A DNA stretch of 64,000 nucleotides, from positions 2,043,501 through 2,107,500 of the forward strand of contig NZ_CP115165.1 in assembly GCF_028622095.1 (NCBI RefSeq), given 5' to 3'. Positions 33,552 through 42,769 of this stretch are shown here, in pieces. The translations under genes and the position numbers were made by a program. The stretch's first letter is position 1. Each line of letters starts with the position of its first letter. This stretch comes from Deinococcus aquaticus. GTDB lineage: Bacteria; Deinococcota; Deinococci; Deinococcales; Deinococcaceae. The notes beneath the pieces are model-generated. The model was not told where the DNA came from. It saw nothing but the letters and a program-made list of their open reading frames with translations, and searched no databases.

Positions 33552-33876
33552 GCTGGACTCCCACGGCGTGCACGCGAATGGCGGTCAGTTCGGTGCCCGC
33601 CTGGGTTTTCAGGGTGTGTTCCACGCGCTCCACGATATTGCGCGCGACCGTGGGAATGCTGACACCGTACGCGACGACCACGTACAGGTCGGCGCTGTAA
33701 CGCCCGCCGTCCCGGCCGATCACGACGCCGTCACTGACGTTCGCGCGCCCCAGCACGCGGCTGATGCCTTCCTTCAGGTTCGCGGGGGCCATGCCCACCA
33801 CGCCCGGAATCTCGTGGGCGGTCAGCCCGATAAGCGAGGCGAGGGCCGCCTCGGTAATTTGAATAGAGCCAGTCAC
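33544..33876 (-). CDS. Asp23/Gls24 family envelope-stress protein
   Basis: A 110-residue Asp23 protein: GSIQITEAALASLIGLTAHE, IPGVVGMAP, YVVVAYGVSIPTVARNI and TAIRVHAVGV. This family is usually a small membrane-associated protein encoded just before fakA, as here. The GTG start has no ribosome site; a TATACT box lies ten bases upstream, pointing to a leaderless or very short leader. Confidence 0.9.
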
Positions 33877-33987
33877 AGTAAAGGGCAGTATACCGCCCGG
33901 CTGGCCTGCGCCCGCCGCAGGGACTGGCCTCGCGGGCCGTCCCGCGTGCCGGAACCCGCCGGGGGTTGGCCGTGCTGTACTGCGGGC

Positions 33988-35316
33988 ATGCCCCTTGTTC
34001 AGAAGCTGGAGCGCGCCGACCTGACCCTCACGTTCGTCGGGACGGGCGACACCGACCGCGTGACCCGCGACCTGAAGCCCGGCGAGGTGCGTCTGCGCGC
34101 CCGCAGCGAATCGCACGACGAGGCCGCCGCCCTGATCCCCCAGAGTCCAGGCGAGGCCCGCGAGGTGGGCGAGGCCCTGGCGCGACTGGCCCGCGAGGTG
34201 CGCGCCGCCAGCGTGCAGGTCGCCGCGACCGACCACGCCGCCGCGCTGGCCGGGGCCGCCCTGAGCGCCGCGTGGCAGGACGCCCGTTACCGCGCGCCCA
34301 CCGACCGCCCGGAGCTGACCCTGGCCGCCGACGGCCTGGGCAGCCAGGAGGCCGCCCGCGTGACCGGCCTGCACGCTGGGGTGACCTTCGCCCGCCACCT
34401 GACCAGCGCGCCTGCCAACGTCCTGAACCCGGCCACGCTGGCCCGCGAGGCCCGCACCCTGGAAGCCCTGGGCCTGGATGTGGACATCTGGGACGGCCCG
34501 GACATCATGGCGCGCGGCATGGGCCTGCTGGCCGCCGTCGCTGCAGGCAGCACGCACGGCCCGCGCCTGATCCGCGTGACCATCCCTGCGCGCGGCGAGG
34601 CCACGCGGGTGCTGGCGCTGGTCGGCAAGGGCATCACCTTCGACACGGGCGGGTACTCCATGAAACCCCCGGCCGGGATGTACGGCATGAAGAACGACAT
34701 GGGCGGCGCGGCCGCCGTGCTGGGCGCCATGCGCGCCCTGGCCGACCTGCGCGCCCACATTCCCGAAGGCACCGAGGTCCGCGCGTACGTGGCCGCCGCC
34801 GAGAACATGGTCGGCCCCGACGCCATGCGCCCCGGCGACATCTACCGCGCCGCCAACGGCCTGCAGGTCGAGGTCACGAACACCGACGCCGAGGGCCGCC
34901 TCGTGCTGGCCGACACCCTGACCGTCGCCTGCCAGGAAGGCGCGACCGAACTCGTGGACCTCGCCACGCTGACCGGCGTGAAGATCAGCGCCCTGGGCAA
35001 CGACATCGCCGCGCTGTTCAGCAGCGACCCCGCTCTGACCGACCGCCTGAAGACGGCCGCGCTGGCCGCCGGGGAACTCGTGTGGGAACTGCCACTGCAC
35101 CAGCCGTACCTGAAAGCTTTCCAGAAAGGTACGCTGGCCGACCTGAAAAACAGCGACATGGCCCCCGCCGGAGGCAGCATCAAGGCCGCGCTGTTCCTTC
35201 AGCAGTTCGTCACGCGCCCCTGGGCGCACCTGGACATCGCCGGGAACGCTGCCCGCGACGAGAACGCCACCGGCTGGGGCGTGGGCACCCTCGTCGAGTA
35301 CGTGCTGGGCCGCTGA
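33988..35316 (+). CDS. Leucyl aminopeptidase, M17 family
   Basis: A 442-residue dizinc aminopeptidase. The catalytic domain carries LVGKGITFDTGGYSMKP, KNDMGGAAAVLGAM, the signature NTDAEGRLVLADTL, and GTLADLKNSDMAPAGGSIKA. N-terminal domain is shorter than in E. coli PepA. It diverges from the Asp23 gene across 111 bases. The ATG at 33988 is the only good start: a long open extension upstream would run back over the Asp23 gene. Confidence 0.95.
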   Translation: MPLVQKLERADLTLTFVGTGDTDRVTRDLKPGEVRLRARSESHDEAAALIPQSPGEAREVGEALARLAREVRAASVQVAATDHAAALAGAALSAAWQDARYRAPTDRPELTLAADGLGSQEAARVTGLHAGVTFARHLTSAPANVLNPATLAREARTLEALGLDVDIWDGPDIMARGMGLLAAVAAGSTHGPRLIRVTIPARGEATRVLALVGKGITFDTGGYSMKPPAGMYGMKNDMGGAAAVLGAMRALADLRAHIPEGTEVRAYVAAAENMVGPDAMRPGDIYRAANGLQVEVTNTDAEGRLVLADTLTVACQEGATELVDLATLTGVKISALGNDIAALFSSDPALTDRLKTAALAAGELVWELPLHQPYLKAFQKGTLADLKNSDMAPAGGSIKAALFLQQFVTRPWAHLDIAGNAARDENATGWGVGTLVEYVLGR

Positions 35317-35320
35317 AGGA

Positions 35321-35365
35321 GGAAGTGGTGAGTGAGTCGTGGCCAACTTCCCACTTACCACTTCC
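35321..35365 (+). terminator. Inverted repeat after the aminopeptidase gene
   Basis: GGAAGTGGTGAGTG (35321-35334) and CCACTTACCACTTCC (ending 35365) are near-complementary. It lies between convergent genes; terminator role is inferred. Confidence 0.45.
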
Positions 35366-35396
35366 TGACCGCCACCTGCCGACCGGCTGGGGCTGT

Positions 35397-36317
35397 CTAC
35401 ATGGTGGGGCTCAGGCGGCCGCGCAGCATCAGGCGCATGCGCTGGCCCAGGCGTTTGTAGGCGGGCGGGGCGTGGTGCGCGCCGAAGTCGACGGTGGCTT
35501 CCTCGCTGCCCACGTCATGCCCGTACTTCTGGGTCAGGAAGTACCGGTGGTCCATGATCCACAGGTACAGGTCCGCCTCGGTACGGCCGGGGAAGCGGGT
35601 CATGACGTCGTGCTTCTCGATGTTCTCCACGATGCGGCTGTACATGCGCCGGTACCAGCTTTCGGCCGCTTCCTCGAAGGTCACGGGGGGCAGCCCGGCC
35701 CGTTCGGGTTTGCGGTCCAGGAAGTACTGGCGGGTGCGGATGTGTTCCAGCAGGCGTTCGTACCGGCCGGGCGTGGTGAAGCGGATGTCACAGTGGCCGG
35801 GCACGACACGGTCGAGGTTGGTGGCTTTCAGGAACTGCGCGTACTCGCCCTTGATGATCAGGGTCTTGAGGGTGTCGTCCTCCTCGGGCGGCACGGTGAC
35901 GTGCAGTTCGATGACGTACGCGTCGATGTACTTCTGGCCCTGGCGGCGCGCGACGGACACGCGGTGGTTGCCGTCCTTCACGAAGTACAGGTCCCCGACC
36001 TTGTACACCTGGATGGGCGGCAGTTCCTTGCCCTGCAACTGCGCCGAGCGCACGCCGATCCAGCGTTCGTCCAGGTGGCGTTCCTTGGGCAGGTAATGCC
36101 GGTCGAATTCGCGGTAGCGGTCCACGGACCCGATGATGTGGTCCACCTCGATGGTCTGGAGGCCGCGCTGGAACTCGCCGTCCGGGGCGAGGTGGCGGAC
36201 CCATTCGAAGGGCAGCAGTTCGTTCGGCTGGCGGCGCAGGATGGCCAGCAGGTCGCGGACGTCACCCAGGAAACGGGCGCGCTCTACTTCGTGCTTGGCC
36301 TGATCGAATGCGGACAT
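35397..36317 (-). CDS. ParB/Srx-fold nuclease- or CTPase-like protein
   Basis: A 306-residue protein. Residues about 85-135 contain a ParB N-domain-like block (PPIQVYKVGDLYFVKDGNHRVSVARRQ), in which DGNHR matches the DGHHR/GxxR nucleotide-binding loop of ParB, Srx and SbnI-type proteins. The N- and C-terminal parts (helical, EAAESWYRRMYSRI and YLWIMDHRYFLT) are unlike ParB and no partner parA is near, so plasmid partition is unlikely. Kinase or regulatory roles are possible. The ATG follows GGAGAG by eleven bases. Confidence 0.7.
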   Translation of the reverse strand: MSAFDQAKHEVERARFLGDVRDLLAILRRQPNELLPFEWVRHLAPDGEFQRGLQTIEVDHIIGSVDRYREFDRHYLPKERHLDERWIGVRSAQLQGKELPPIQVYKVGDLYFVKDGNHRVSVARRQGQKYIDAYVIELHVTVPPEEDDTLKTLIIKGEYAQFLKATNLDRVVPGHCDIRFTTPGRYERLLEHIRTRQYFLDRKPERAGLPPVTFEEAAESWYRRMYSRIVENIEKHDVMTRFPGRTEADLYLWIMDHRYFLTQKYGHDVGSEEATVDFGAHHAPPAYKRLGQRMRLMLRGRLSPTM

Positions 36318-36592
36318 GAGGCTCAACTCTCCTTGCGCCCGTGCGGGGCGCGTGTGGGCCGGGAGCCTGCCATCATCCAGGGGAACAGAGTAAGGCCCCG
36401 GTATGCTTCGCAGTTTACACCGCGCCCGGCCGGGCCGGCGGTACCCCTGTCCCTACTATGGGCCCGCGCGTCACCCGCCCGTCAGGGGGGGCAGGCCCGG
36501 CGCGCGGCGCGTCTATCGGAAGCCTTCATGTGCGCCTCCGATGGTGTGCTGCGCCCTGTGCGGCGCGGGGGCCGGGCGTGTTGAATGCAGGC

Positions 36593-37189
36593 ATGCTCGG
36601 GAAATTCTTCAAGAAACCGGCCGACGACATGGGGGGCCGCGTGCCGCCCGGCCAGACGCTCACGACCCGCTTTCCGGTGCTGACGTACGGTCCCACGCAG
36701 CACTACGCGCCGCAGGACGTGGTGATCCGCGTGACCGGACTGGCCGGGGAGAAAACCCTGACCTGGGCGGATCTGATGGCCCTGCCGCAGACCACCCTGA
36801 CGTACGACATCCACTGCGTGACGCACTGGAGCAAACTGGACACCACCTGGACCGGCGTGCGCGTCGTGGACCTGATGGAACACCTGCAACTGGAGCCCGG
36901 CGCCACCCACGTCATGCAGCACTCGGTGGGCGGCTACACCACCAATCTGAGCCTGGAGGACTTCACGCGGCCCGAGAACCTGCTGGCCCACACCTTCGAC
37001 GGGCAACCCCTGGACGCCGAGCACGGCGGCCCGCTGCGGCTGGTCGTGCCGCACCTGTACTTCTGGAAGAGTGCCAAGTGGCTGACCGGCCTGGAATTCA
37101 TGGCGGCCGACCAGCCCGGCTTCTGGGAGAAGAACGGCTACCACATGCGCGGCGATCCCTTCATCGAGGAACGCTACGACGACGACTGA
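36593..37189 (+). CDS. Sulfite-oxidase-like molybdopterin oxidoreductase (YuiH type)
   Basis: A 198-residue protein equal to the molybdopterin-binding domain of sulfite oxidases, without signal peptide. The Mo-ligating Cys is in YDIHCVTHWSKLDTTWTGV; GYTTNLSLEDF and HGGPLRLVVPHLYFWKSAKW complete the pocket. Members of this short cytoplasmic group lack a heme or dimerisation domain; the substrate is unknown. A TTGAAT box six bases before the ATG is a weak leaderless-type signal. mug follows after 52 bases. Confidence 0.9.
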   Translation: MLGKFFKKPADDMGGRVPPGQTLTTRFPVLTYGPTQHYAPQDVVIRVTGLAGEKTLTWADLMALPQTTLTYDIHCVTHWSKLDTTWTGVRVVDLMEHLQLEPGATHVMQHSVGGYTTNLSLEDFTRPENLLAHTFDGQPLDAEHGGPLRLVVPHLYFWKSAKWLTGLEFMAADQPGFWEKNGYHMRGDPFIEERYDDD

Positions 37190-37241
37190 GCGGCCGACGG
37201 CAGAATCCACGGCCGACCTGACCGGTGCGGGCGAGTACCTT

Positions 37242-37790
37242 GTGCCGGACGTGCTGTGCCCCGGCCTGACGCTGGTGCTGGTCGGCACGGCGCCCAGCCG
37301 GATCAGTGCCGCCGCCCGCGCGTACTACGCCAATCCCGGTAACAAGTTCTGGCGCACCCTGCACGCCGTGCGCCTGACGCCCACCCTGCTGGACCCGCAG
37401 GAGTACGCCCGGCTGCCGGACTTCGGGATCGGCCTGACCGATGTCGCAAAGCGGCACAGTGGCGTGGACGCCGCGCTGCCCGCCCACGCCTTCGCGCCAG
37501 ACGAACTGCGCGGCAAGCTGTGCCGCTACCAGCCGAGCCTCGTGGCATTCACCAGCAAGCGCGGCGCGGCCGAAACGCTGGGTGTACCGACCGCCCGCCT
37601 CGGGTACGGCCCGCAACCGGACCCTCTGGAAGGCGCGGAAGTCTGGGTGCTGCCCAGTACCAGCCCGCTGGCGCACTCTCACTTTGTGCTGGAACCCTGG
37701 CAGGCGCTTGCGGCGCGCGTGACTGACCTGCGGGCAATGGCCCGAGCCGGGCTGAGCGGGAACGAATCTCACCCGCACGCCGTACCGTGA
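37242..37790 (+). CDS. mug: Mug-type mismatch uracil-DNA glycosylase
   Basis: A 182-residue G:T/U mismatch glycosylase that removes uracil from DNA. Motif GTAPSRISAAARAYYANPGNKFW holds the base-flipping pocket (NP-x-N-x-FW), and LPSTSPLAHSHF the second DNA-contact loop; LTDVAKRHSGVD is the Mug-specific block. Codons just before this GTG (encoding GEYL) resemble the Deinococcus homologue, yet no ATG, GTG or TTG exists there, so the true start is unsettled. It overlaps the next gene by GTGA. Confidence 0.92.
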   Translation: MPDVLCPGLTLVLVGTAPSRISAAARAYYANPGNKFWRTLHAVRLTPTLLDPQEYARLPDFGIGLTDVAKRHSGVDAALPAHAFAPDELRGKLCRYQPSLVAFTSKRGAAETLGVPTARLGYGPQPDPLEGAEVWVLPSTSPLAHSHFVLEPWQALAARVTDLRAMARAGLSGNESHPHAVP

Positions 37791-38545
37791 AGCGTATGGC
37801 GTCCCGTCCCACCAGAACACCGCTTGACCGTTCCCGGATCGTGGCGACCGGCGCGGCGCGGGCGGCCCGCACCCTGGTCCACGCGGCCCGCCGTGACCCG
37901 GACAGCCCAGCCGACCCCTGGTCGCCCGGCGCGGCCCTACAGCCCACCGTGCGCCGCGCCGGGAGCCTGCTGGCCCTGACCGTGATCGGCTTTCTGGTCC
38001 TGGGCGTGCTGGTGCCCCTGGCGATCCTGCTGGGCATCGGCGTGGCCAGCGGCAGCGACGTGGCCGGCTGGCTGCTGGGGCTGGTGCTGCTGCTGCTCTT
38101 GGCCTTCGGCATGTGGGCCTTCGGACGCGCCCGCACCCTGACCCGCCCCGCGCCCATCACGCTGGACGCCGCCGCGCCCCCCGAGGAGTGGACGCTGCTG
38201 GAAACGTTCCGGCAGCACGAGCGCCGCCTGCCCACCCCCGCCCGGCCCGCCCTGCAATCCGCCGTGCAGGCCACCCGCGAGGCCCTGCGCGTCACGGCCG
38301 GCGGCACCCTGACCCGCGACGCCTTCGACGCCCGGCAGGCCGCCCGCGAGGACCTGCCCGAGCTGCTGATGGCGTGGCAGAGCGGCCCGCGCCGCCCCGA
38401 GGACCTGACCCGCGAACTGGAAGTCATCGAAACCCGCATGCGGCAGGTCGCGCGGGCGCAGGCGGCCGGGCAGGACCGGGAAACGCAGGCCCGCGCCCGC
38501 TACCTGCGCGACAAGTACGCCCCAGGCGATTCCAGCGACGACTGA
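37787..38545 (+). CDS. Membrane protein of unknown function
   Basis: A 252-residue protein starting at a GTG that overlaps the mug stop (GTGA). Two hydrophobic helices near residues 60-84 and 92-113 (LLALTVIGFLVLGVLVPLAI and WLLGLVLLLLLAFGMWAF) form a hairpin, flanked by a basic N-terminus and a charged, helical C-terminal half of about 130 residues (REALRVTAGGTL, ELEVIETRMRQVARAQAAG). No motif recognised. Translational coupling with mug is likely but a shared function is not implied. Confidence 0.75.
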   Translation: MKRMASRPTRTPLDRSRIVATGAARAARTLVHAARRDPDSPADPWSPGAALQPTVRRAGSLLALTVIGFLVLGVLVPLAILLGIGVASGSDVAGWLLGLVLLLLLAFGMWAFGRARTLTRPAPITLDAAAPPEEWTLLETFRQHERRLPTPARPALQSAVQATREALRVTAGGTLTRDAFDARQAAREDLPELLMAWQSGPRRPEDLTRELEVIETRMRQVARAQAAGQDRETQARARYLRDKYAPGDSSDD

Positions 38546-38583
38546 CCGCCGCCTCTGCACTCCGGGCGGCTCGCAGCAGATGA

Positions 38584-38737
38584 TACGGACTCCGGTTGAA
38601 AGGTTTTCAGAAGCTTTCCACCCGAGCGGACTCGTAGAGCTGCGCCGCAGAGCGAACAGGAGAGAAACGCCCTTCCGGGCGTGGAGTTGACAACCCGGCG
38701 CGTTGGTGGGTTGCCAACGAAACAGACGGAATCCGTA
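38584..38737 (+). repeat. TNA-flanked intergenic element, copy C (long form)
   Basis: Full-length 154-bp copy from TACGGACTCCGG to CGGAATCCGTA, flanked by TGA at 38581-38583 and 38738-38740. Contains the extra block ACTCGTAGAGCTGCGCCGCA shared with copies E and G. The right junction makes an ATG (38737-38739), but it is not a plausible gene start. Confidence 0.88.
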
Positions 38738-38841
38738 TGAGATCCCCCTCTGCGTCAGCGCAAGAAACGCTGTATGACACCGCAAGTCACTGCGTTCCCT
38801 CCGGTACGTTTGTCCGGCCGGGCCGGGGAGAGGATGGGGGC

Positions 38842-40392
38842 ATGAGTCGCCGTACCCTGCCTACCGCCGCGCTGACCGCCCTGTGCCTCGGCGTGCTTTC
38901 CAGCGCCGCCGGACAGGGCCGCCTGCCGCCCGTTCCTCCCCTCGCTCCGGCTCTCACCGTGCCGGAACGGCTGGACGCCACGGGAGTCCTGGCCGCCGGT
39001 CCCGCCCTCCCGGCAGAAGACGCCGCTCTGGTCTTCGACCCTGGTGTGGTGGCCCTGACCGACCCTGCCCAGCCGACCCTGGACGCCGTGCCCGCCCGGC
39101 GCGTCGTGCAGCCCGGCGCGTCCGTTCCCGGCACGCCCGCCGACCTGAACGCCAGCATCACCGTCCGTTACGGCCCAGGCACCCCGGCCGCCGTGCTGCT
39201 GCTGATGCCCGGTTACCTGGGCGGCGCGGGCAGTTTCGACCGGCTGGCGCGGCAGATCGTGACGCTGCACCCCACCTGGGCCGTGTGGGCCTTGGACCGC
39301 CGCAGCAACCTGCTGGAGGACCACTCGGCGCTGCTGGGCCGCGACATTCCCACCCTGCAACGCATCGTGCGCAGCGGACTGCCGGCCCGCCCGGCGTCCA
39401 GCCTGCCGTTCATGAAGGACTGGGGCCTGGACACCACCCTGCGCGACTGGCACGAGGCGGTGCTGGAGGCACGCAAACTCACGCCGAACGTGTTCATCGG
39501 CGGGCACTCCATGGGCGGCACCCTGACCGGCCTGTACGCCGCGTACGATTTCGGCGGCGTGGCCGGAGAGCGCGACGTGCGCGGCCTGATCATGCTCGAT
39601 GGCCTGCCCGGCCTGATGAGCGGCACCCCCCTGACCCCCGACGAGTACGCGCAGGCGGCCCGCAACCCACTGGGGCCCCTGCCGGGCCTGAACGGTCTGG
39701 AACGCAGCCCCTTCGTGGACTCCGTGGTGTTCAGCCCCGTGTTTGCCAGCCGCGCCGCCGCGCAGGCCCGGCTGGCCGCCCTGAACCCCGGTGCCCTGGC
39801 CCCGGGCGGCGGCCTGACCCGCTACCCCGCCACGAACCTCGCCGCCGCGATGGGGCAACTGGAACAGCAGTACGCGCTGCTGCCGTTCCTGGCGCTGCGC
39901 AGCGGCCGCCCCACCAACGCCGCAGACGCCCCGAACCTGGGCGCGCAACTGCTGGGCGGGCGCGGCGCACGCTGGATCACCGGCCCGAAAGACCCCACGA
40001 AACCCGTCGGCTGGGAGACAGACGTCACCTCGCCCACCGACCCGCAGGACTTCACGCGGCGCTTCATCACACCCCTGAGCGACTACAGCGAGTGGTACTT
40101 CCCGAACCGCCTGACCCTGGACCTCGCCGCCGCCCGCACCGACACGCGCGGCACACCCTTCGAGAAGACCCTGCCCGTCTGGTACACGGCGCAGCTCAGC
40201 GTGCCCATCCTCGGCATCGCCGCCGCGCAGGGCGTGACCACCGAGGCGCAGTACCAGCAGTACGCCGCGACCACCCAGGCCGCCCTGACTACCCACACCC
40301 TGCCGGACGCCGCGCACCTGGACATCACCGTCACGCGTGGCGATCAGGTGGCCCGCTGGATCACCGACTGGATGCAGCCCCTGATGCGCTGA
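38842..40392 (+). CDS. Exported alpha/beta-hydrolase-fold protein
   Basis: A 516-residue protein with signal peptide (MSRRTLPTAALTALCLGVLS, ending SAAGQG). The hydrolase core shows LLLMPGYLGGAGSFDRLARQ (oxyanion region), the nucleophile elbow FIGGHSMGGTLTG with the Ser, and a C-terminal His in PDAAHLDITV. A long insertion of about 200 residues follows the elbow. Probably a secreted esterase or lipase; substrate unknown. GGAGAGG lies about ten bases before the ATG; an in-frame upstream ATG arises from the repeat and is unlikely. Confidence 0.82.
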   Translation: MSRRTLPTAALTALCLGVLSSAAGQGRLPPVPPLAPALTVPERLDATGVLAAGPALPAEDAALVFDPGVVALTDPAQPTLDAVPARRVVQPGASVPGTPADLNASITVRYGPGTPAAVLLLMPGYLGGAGSFDRLARQIVTLHPTWAVWALDRRSNLLEDHSALLGRDIPTLQRIVRSGLPARPASSLPFMKDWGLDTTLRDWHEAVLEARKLTPNVFIGGHSMGGTLTGLYAAYDFGGVAGERDVRGLIMLDGLPGLMSGTPLTPDEYAQAARNPLGPLPGLNGLERSPFVDSVVFSPVFASRAAAQARLAALNPGALAPGGGLTRYPATNLAAAMGQLEQQYALLPFLALRSGRPTNAADAPNLGAQLLGGRGARWITGPKDPTKPVGWETDVTSPTDPQDFTRRFITPLSDYSEWYFPNRLTLDLAAARTDTRGTPFEKTLPVWYTAQLSVPILGIAAAQGVTTEAQYQQYAATTQAALTTHTLPDAAHLDITVTRGDQVARWITDWMQPLMR

Positions 40393-40431
40393 ACGGACAC
40401 CCGCTGAATGCCCACGCCCACATGGAAATAG

Positions 40432-40463
40432 CACAGGCCCCCGCGTGACAGCGGGGGCCTGTG
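40432..40463 (+). terminator. Hairpin downstream of the hydrolase gene
   Basis: CACAGGCCCCCGC (40432-40444) pairs with GCGGGGGCCTGTG (40451-40463), six-base loop; 40 bases past the stop and just before repeat copy D. Confidence 0.7.
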
Positions 40464-40466
40464 TCA

Positions 40467-40540
40467 TCCGGAACCCGGTTCTCTCCTGCTCGCTCTGTTC
40501 GGGTTGAAAGCTTTTGCAAACCTTTCAACCGGAGTCGGTA
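40467..40540 (-). repeat. TNA-flanked intergenic element, copy D (deleted form)
   Basis: A 74-bp minus-oriented copy retaining the first hairpin and both ends, flanked by TCA at 40464-40466 and 40541-40543. The right-hand TCA is the stop codon of the leftward gene. The second half with the GGCAACCCGG hairpin is absent. Confidence 0.75.
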
Positions 40541-40939
40541 TCAGTCGAGGTCTATGAACTCCCCATCCCCGGAGTTCACGTACTGCTCGATGTACTTCAG
40601 GTACCCCTGCCGTCCGGCCTCGCGCGTCCAGGTTTTCACGCTGCTGCGCAGGCGGTTCATGCCCAGCCGGAGTTCCTCGGCGCTGGGGTGCTCGCCCGGC
40701 TGTTCAAGCAGCGTGGTCAGGTTCCGCAGCGCGGCGTCGTGCACTGCGGCGCGCAGGCCGTCCAGTTTGCCGGGCTTGAACGGGAAGTTCGTCGCCTCGG
40801 CCCGGTAGCGGCGCGCGAGTTCCTCGAAGGCGCTGTCGGCCATGGCGTCCGTCAGGTCCGGGTGCTCGCCGTACACGCCGAGAACCGCGAGTTCCACGGT
40901 CATCAGGTACGGCAGCAGGCGGTCGTCTGGGACGCTCAT
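40541..40939 (-). CDS. Small protein encoded with glyS, unknown function
   Basis: A 132-residue soluble, mostly helical protein ([60 protein letters not shown]). No known motif. Its ATG overlaps the glyS stop in ATGA, so it is translated from the glyS message and would share T-box control. The stop codon is formed at the junction with repeat copy D. Confidence 0.72.
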   Translation of the reverse strand: MSVPDDRLLPYLMTVELAVLGVYGEHPDLTDAMADSAFEELARRYRAEATNFPFKPGKLDGLRAAVHDAALRNLTTLLEQPGEHPSAEELRLGMNRLRSSVKTWTREAGRQGYLKYIEQYVNSGDGEFIDLD

Positions 40940-42465
40940 TTCAGTTTCGCCTGCAGGTACGCGGTCAGTTCGCTGATCTTCACGCGTTCCTGCGCCAGCG
41001 TGTCGCGGTCACGGACGGTCACCGTGCCGGTCAGGCTGGCGTCCTCGCCCCTGTCCGCCCCGCTCTGGCCGATGGTGTCGAAGTCCACGGTCACGCAGTA
41101 CGGCGTGCCGACCTCGTCGTGCCGGCGGTACGCCTTGCCGATGTTCCCGCTGTCTTCCAGCAGGATGCGGCCCAGGCCGAGCTTCTGCAGGTCGTTCTTG
41201 ATGCTCCGGGCCAGTTCGACCAGTTCCGCCTTGTTGCGCGCCAGCGGAATCACGGCCACCTTGATCGGCGCAAGGTGCGGCTTCAGCTTCAGCACGATGC
41301 GCTCGTTGCCGTTCTCCAGGGTTTCTTTGGTGAACGCCTCGCTCAGCACGGCCAGCAGGGCACGGTCCACGCCGGCCGACGGTTCGATCACGAACGGCAC
41401 GACCGGCTTGTTCGTCTCCGGGTGCGGGATGGTCAGCTTGGCGATGGAGTCCAGGTTCTCCTCGACGTTCGCCACCAGGCCCAGTTCGCTCTGGTTCTTG
41501 GTGTGGCTGCCCAGGTCGTAGTCGCTGCGGTTGGCGATGCCCTCGATCTCCTCGTGGCCCAGAGTGGGGTAGTCGTACATCAGGTCGTACGTGCGCTTGG
41601 AGTAGTGCGCCAGGTCCTCTTTCGGCACGTCCAGAATCTCGATCTTGCTGCGCGGGACGCCCTGCGCCTCCCACCAGCTCAGGCGCCGCTCCAGCCAGTG
41701 CTCGTGCCACTCCTCGTCCGTGCCGGGCACCACGAAGAACTCGATTTCCATCTGCTCGAGTTCCCGCACGCGGAAGATGAAGTTGCGGGGCGTGATCTCG
41801 TTCCGGAAGGCCTTCCCGATCTGCGCGATGCCGAACGGCAGGCGGCGGCTGGTGGAGTCCACGACGTTCTTGAAGTTCGTGAAGATGCCCTGCGCCGTCT
41901 CGGGCCGCAGGTAGCCGTAACTCTCGTCGTCAGCGACCGGGCCGATGGTCGTCTTGAACATCATGTTAAAGGGTTTGGGTTCGGTCCAGTCGCCCACTTC
42001 ACCGCTGAACGGGTCGCGCACGCCCGCGTCTTTCAGGGCCTGCGACGCCTGCGCGGGGCTGGCGTTCAGGGCCGCCACGACCGCCGGGAAGTTCTCGGCA
42101 CTCTGACCCATGGCCTCGGCGACCTTCGCAATCACGTCGGCTTTCTGGTCCTTCACGAGGTGATCGAGGCGGTAGCGTTTGTTGTTCTTCCTGTTGTCGA
42201 TCATCGGGTCGCTGAAGGTCGCCTCGTGACCGCTGTGCCGCAGCACCTGCCGGTGCATGATGATGCTGGCGTCCAGGCCTTCCATGTCGTCACGCTCGTA
42301 CACGTTGGCGCGCCACCACGCGGCCTTGATGTTGTTCTTCAGTTCCACGCCCAGGGGACCGTAATCGTAGAAGCCCTGAAGGCCCCCGTAGATCTCGCTG
42401 CCCTGGAAGATGAATCCACGGCGTTTACACAGGCTGACGAGTTCTTCCATCGAAGTTGCGGGCAT
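40936..42465 (-). CDS. glyS: Glycyl-tRNA synthetase, class IIa homodimer type
   Basis: A 509-residue synthetase charging tRNA-Gly. Class II motifs are visible: [20 protein letters not shown] near the start, [34 protein letters not shown] (motif 2), and [17 protein letters not shown] (motif 3), then the anticodon-binding domain. The alpha-2 type, as in archaea, Thermus and Deinococcus, unlike the alpha2-beta2 type. GGAG lies six bases before the ATG. A T-box leader precedes it. Confidence 0.97.
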   Translation of the reverse strand: MPATSMEELVSLCKRRGFIFQGSEIYGGLQGFYDYGPLGVELKNNIKAAWWRANVYERDDMEGLDASIIMHRQVLRHSGHEATFSDPMIDNRKNNKRYRLDHLVKDQKADVIAKVAEAMGQSAENFPAVVAALNASPAQASQALKDAGVRDPFSGEVGDWTEPKPFNMMFKTTIGPVADDESYGYLRPETAQGIFTNFKNVVDSTSRRLPFGIAQIGKAFRNEITPRNFIFRVRELEQMEIEFFVVPGTDEEWHEHWLERRLSWWEAQGVPRSKIEILDVPKEDLAHYSKRTYDLMYDYPTLGHEEIEGIANRSDYDLGSHTKNQSELGLVANVEENLDSIAKLTIPHPETNKPVVPFVIEPSAGVDRALLAVLSEAFTKETLENGNERIVLKLKPHLAPIKVAVIPLARNKAELVELARSIKNDLQKLGLGRILLEDSGNIGKAYRRHDEVGTPYCVTVDFDTIGQSGADRGEDASLTGTVTVRDRDTLAQERVKISELTAYLQAKLK

Positions 42466-42490
42466 ACGTACTCCTTTTCGGGCAGGTACA

Positions 42491-42720
42491 GGAAAACGCC
42501 CCAGACGGCGGCCTCTTTCCGGCACTCGCTCGTCTGGGGACGCATGAAGTCACGCGCGGTTCCACCCCAGTTCCGGTCACCACTGTCTGCGGCCCGACCG
42601 GCACTTTTGTGTCTGTTGAAGCTCCCCGCCGCCCTTCACGCGCGCCTCGCCCTGCCTGACTCTCACCGTCTCAGACTCGCTCCGTGGGGGCACTCGCGTT
42701 ACTCCTGCGGATCAACGCCC
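42491..42720 (-). promoter_or_regulatory. Glycine T-box riboswitch of glyS
   Basis: Read leftward, the leader contains the T-box core GGGGTGGAACCGCG (42568-42555). The following CCCCAG can pair with the CTGGGG preceding the T box (antiterminator) or with CTGGGG further on in a terminator: CCCCAGACG (42539-42531) with CGTCTGGGG (42507-42499), then CGTTTTCC. Upstream, the sequence GTGAAGGGCGG places a GGC glycine codon (about 42631-42633) in specifier position. Uncharged tRNA-Gly would therefore permit glyS transcription. T boxes are best known in Firmicutes but occur elsewhere. Confidence 0.88.
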
Positions 42721-42724
42721 GTCC

Positions 42725-42754
42725 AGTGTGCGCCAGTCCGCCCCGGAGGGTCAA
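42725..42754 (-). promoter_or_regulatory. Probable promoter of the glyS T-box transcript
   Basis: TTGACC (42754-42749), 18-base spacer, CACACT (42730-42725) on the minus strand, just past the stop of the upstream lipoprotein gene and ahead of the T-box leader. Confidence 0.5.
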
Positions 42755-42769
42755 GTCAGGGCCAGCAGG

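Noticed and set aside
33877..35361. A long minus-strand extension in frame with the Asp23 gene
   Set aside because: It is antisense to the aminopeptidase gene; the Asp23 domain begins right after the GTG at 33876, which has its own -10 box.
33966..36584. An 872-codon open frame on the plus strand
   Set aside because: Overlaps the M17 aminopeptidase and ParB-like genes; its product is Arg/Pro-rich low complexity typical of out-of-frame GC-rich sequence.
38755..40467. A 570-codon frame antisense to the exported hydrolase
   Set aside because: The plus-strand frame has a signal peptide and a GHSMG nucleophile elbow; the antisense product is Gly/Gln-rich noise.
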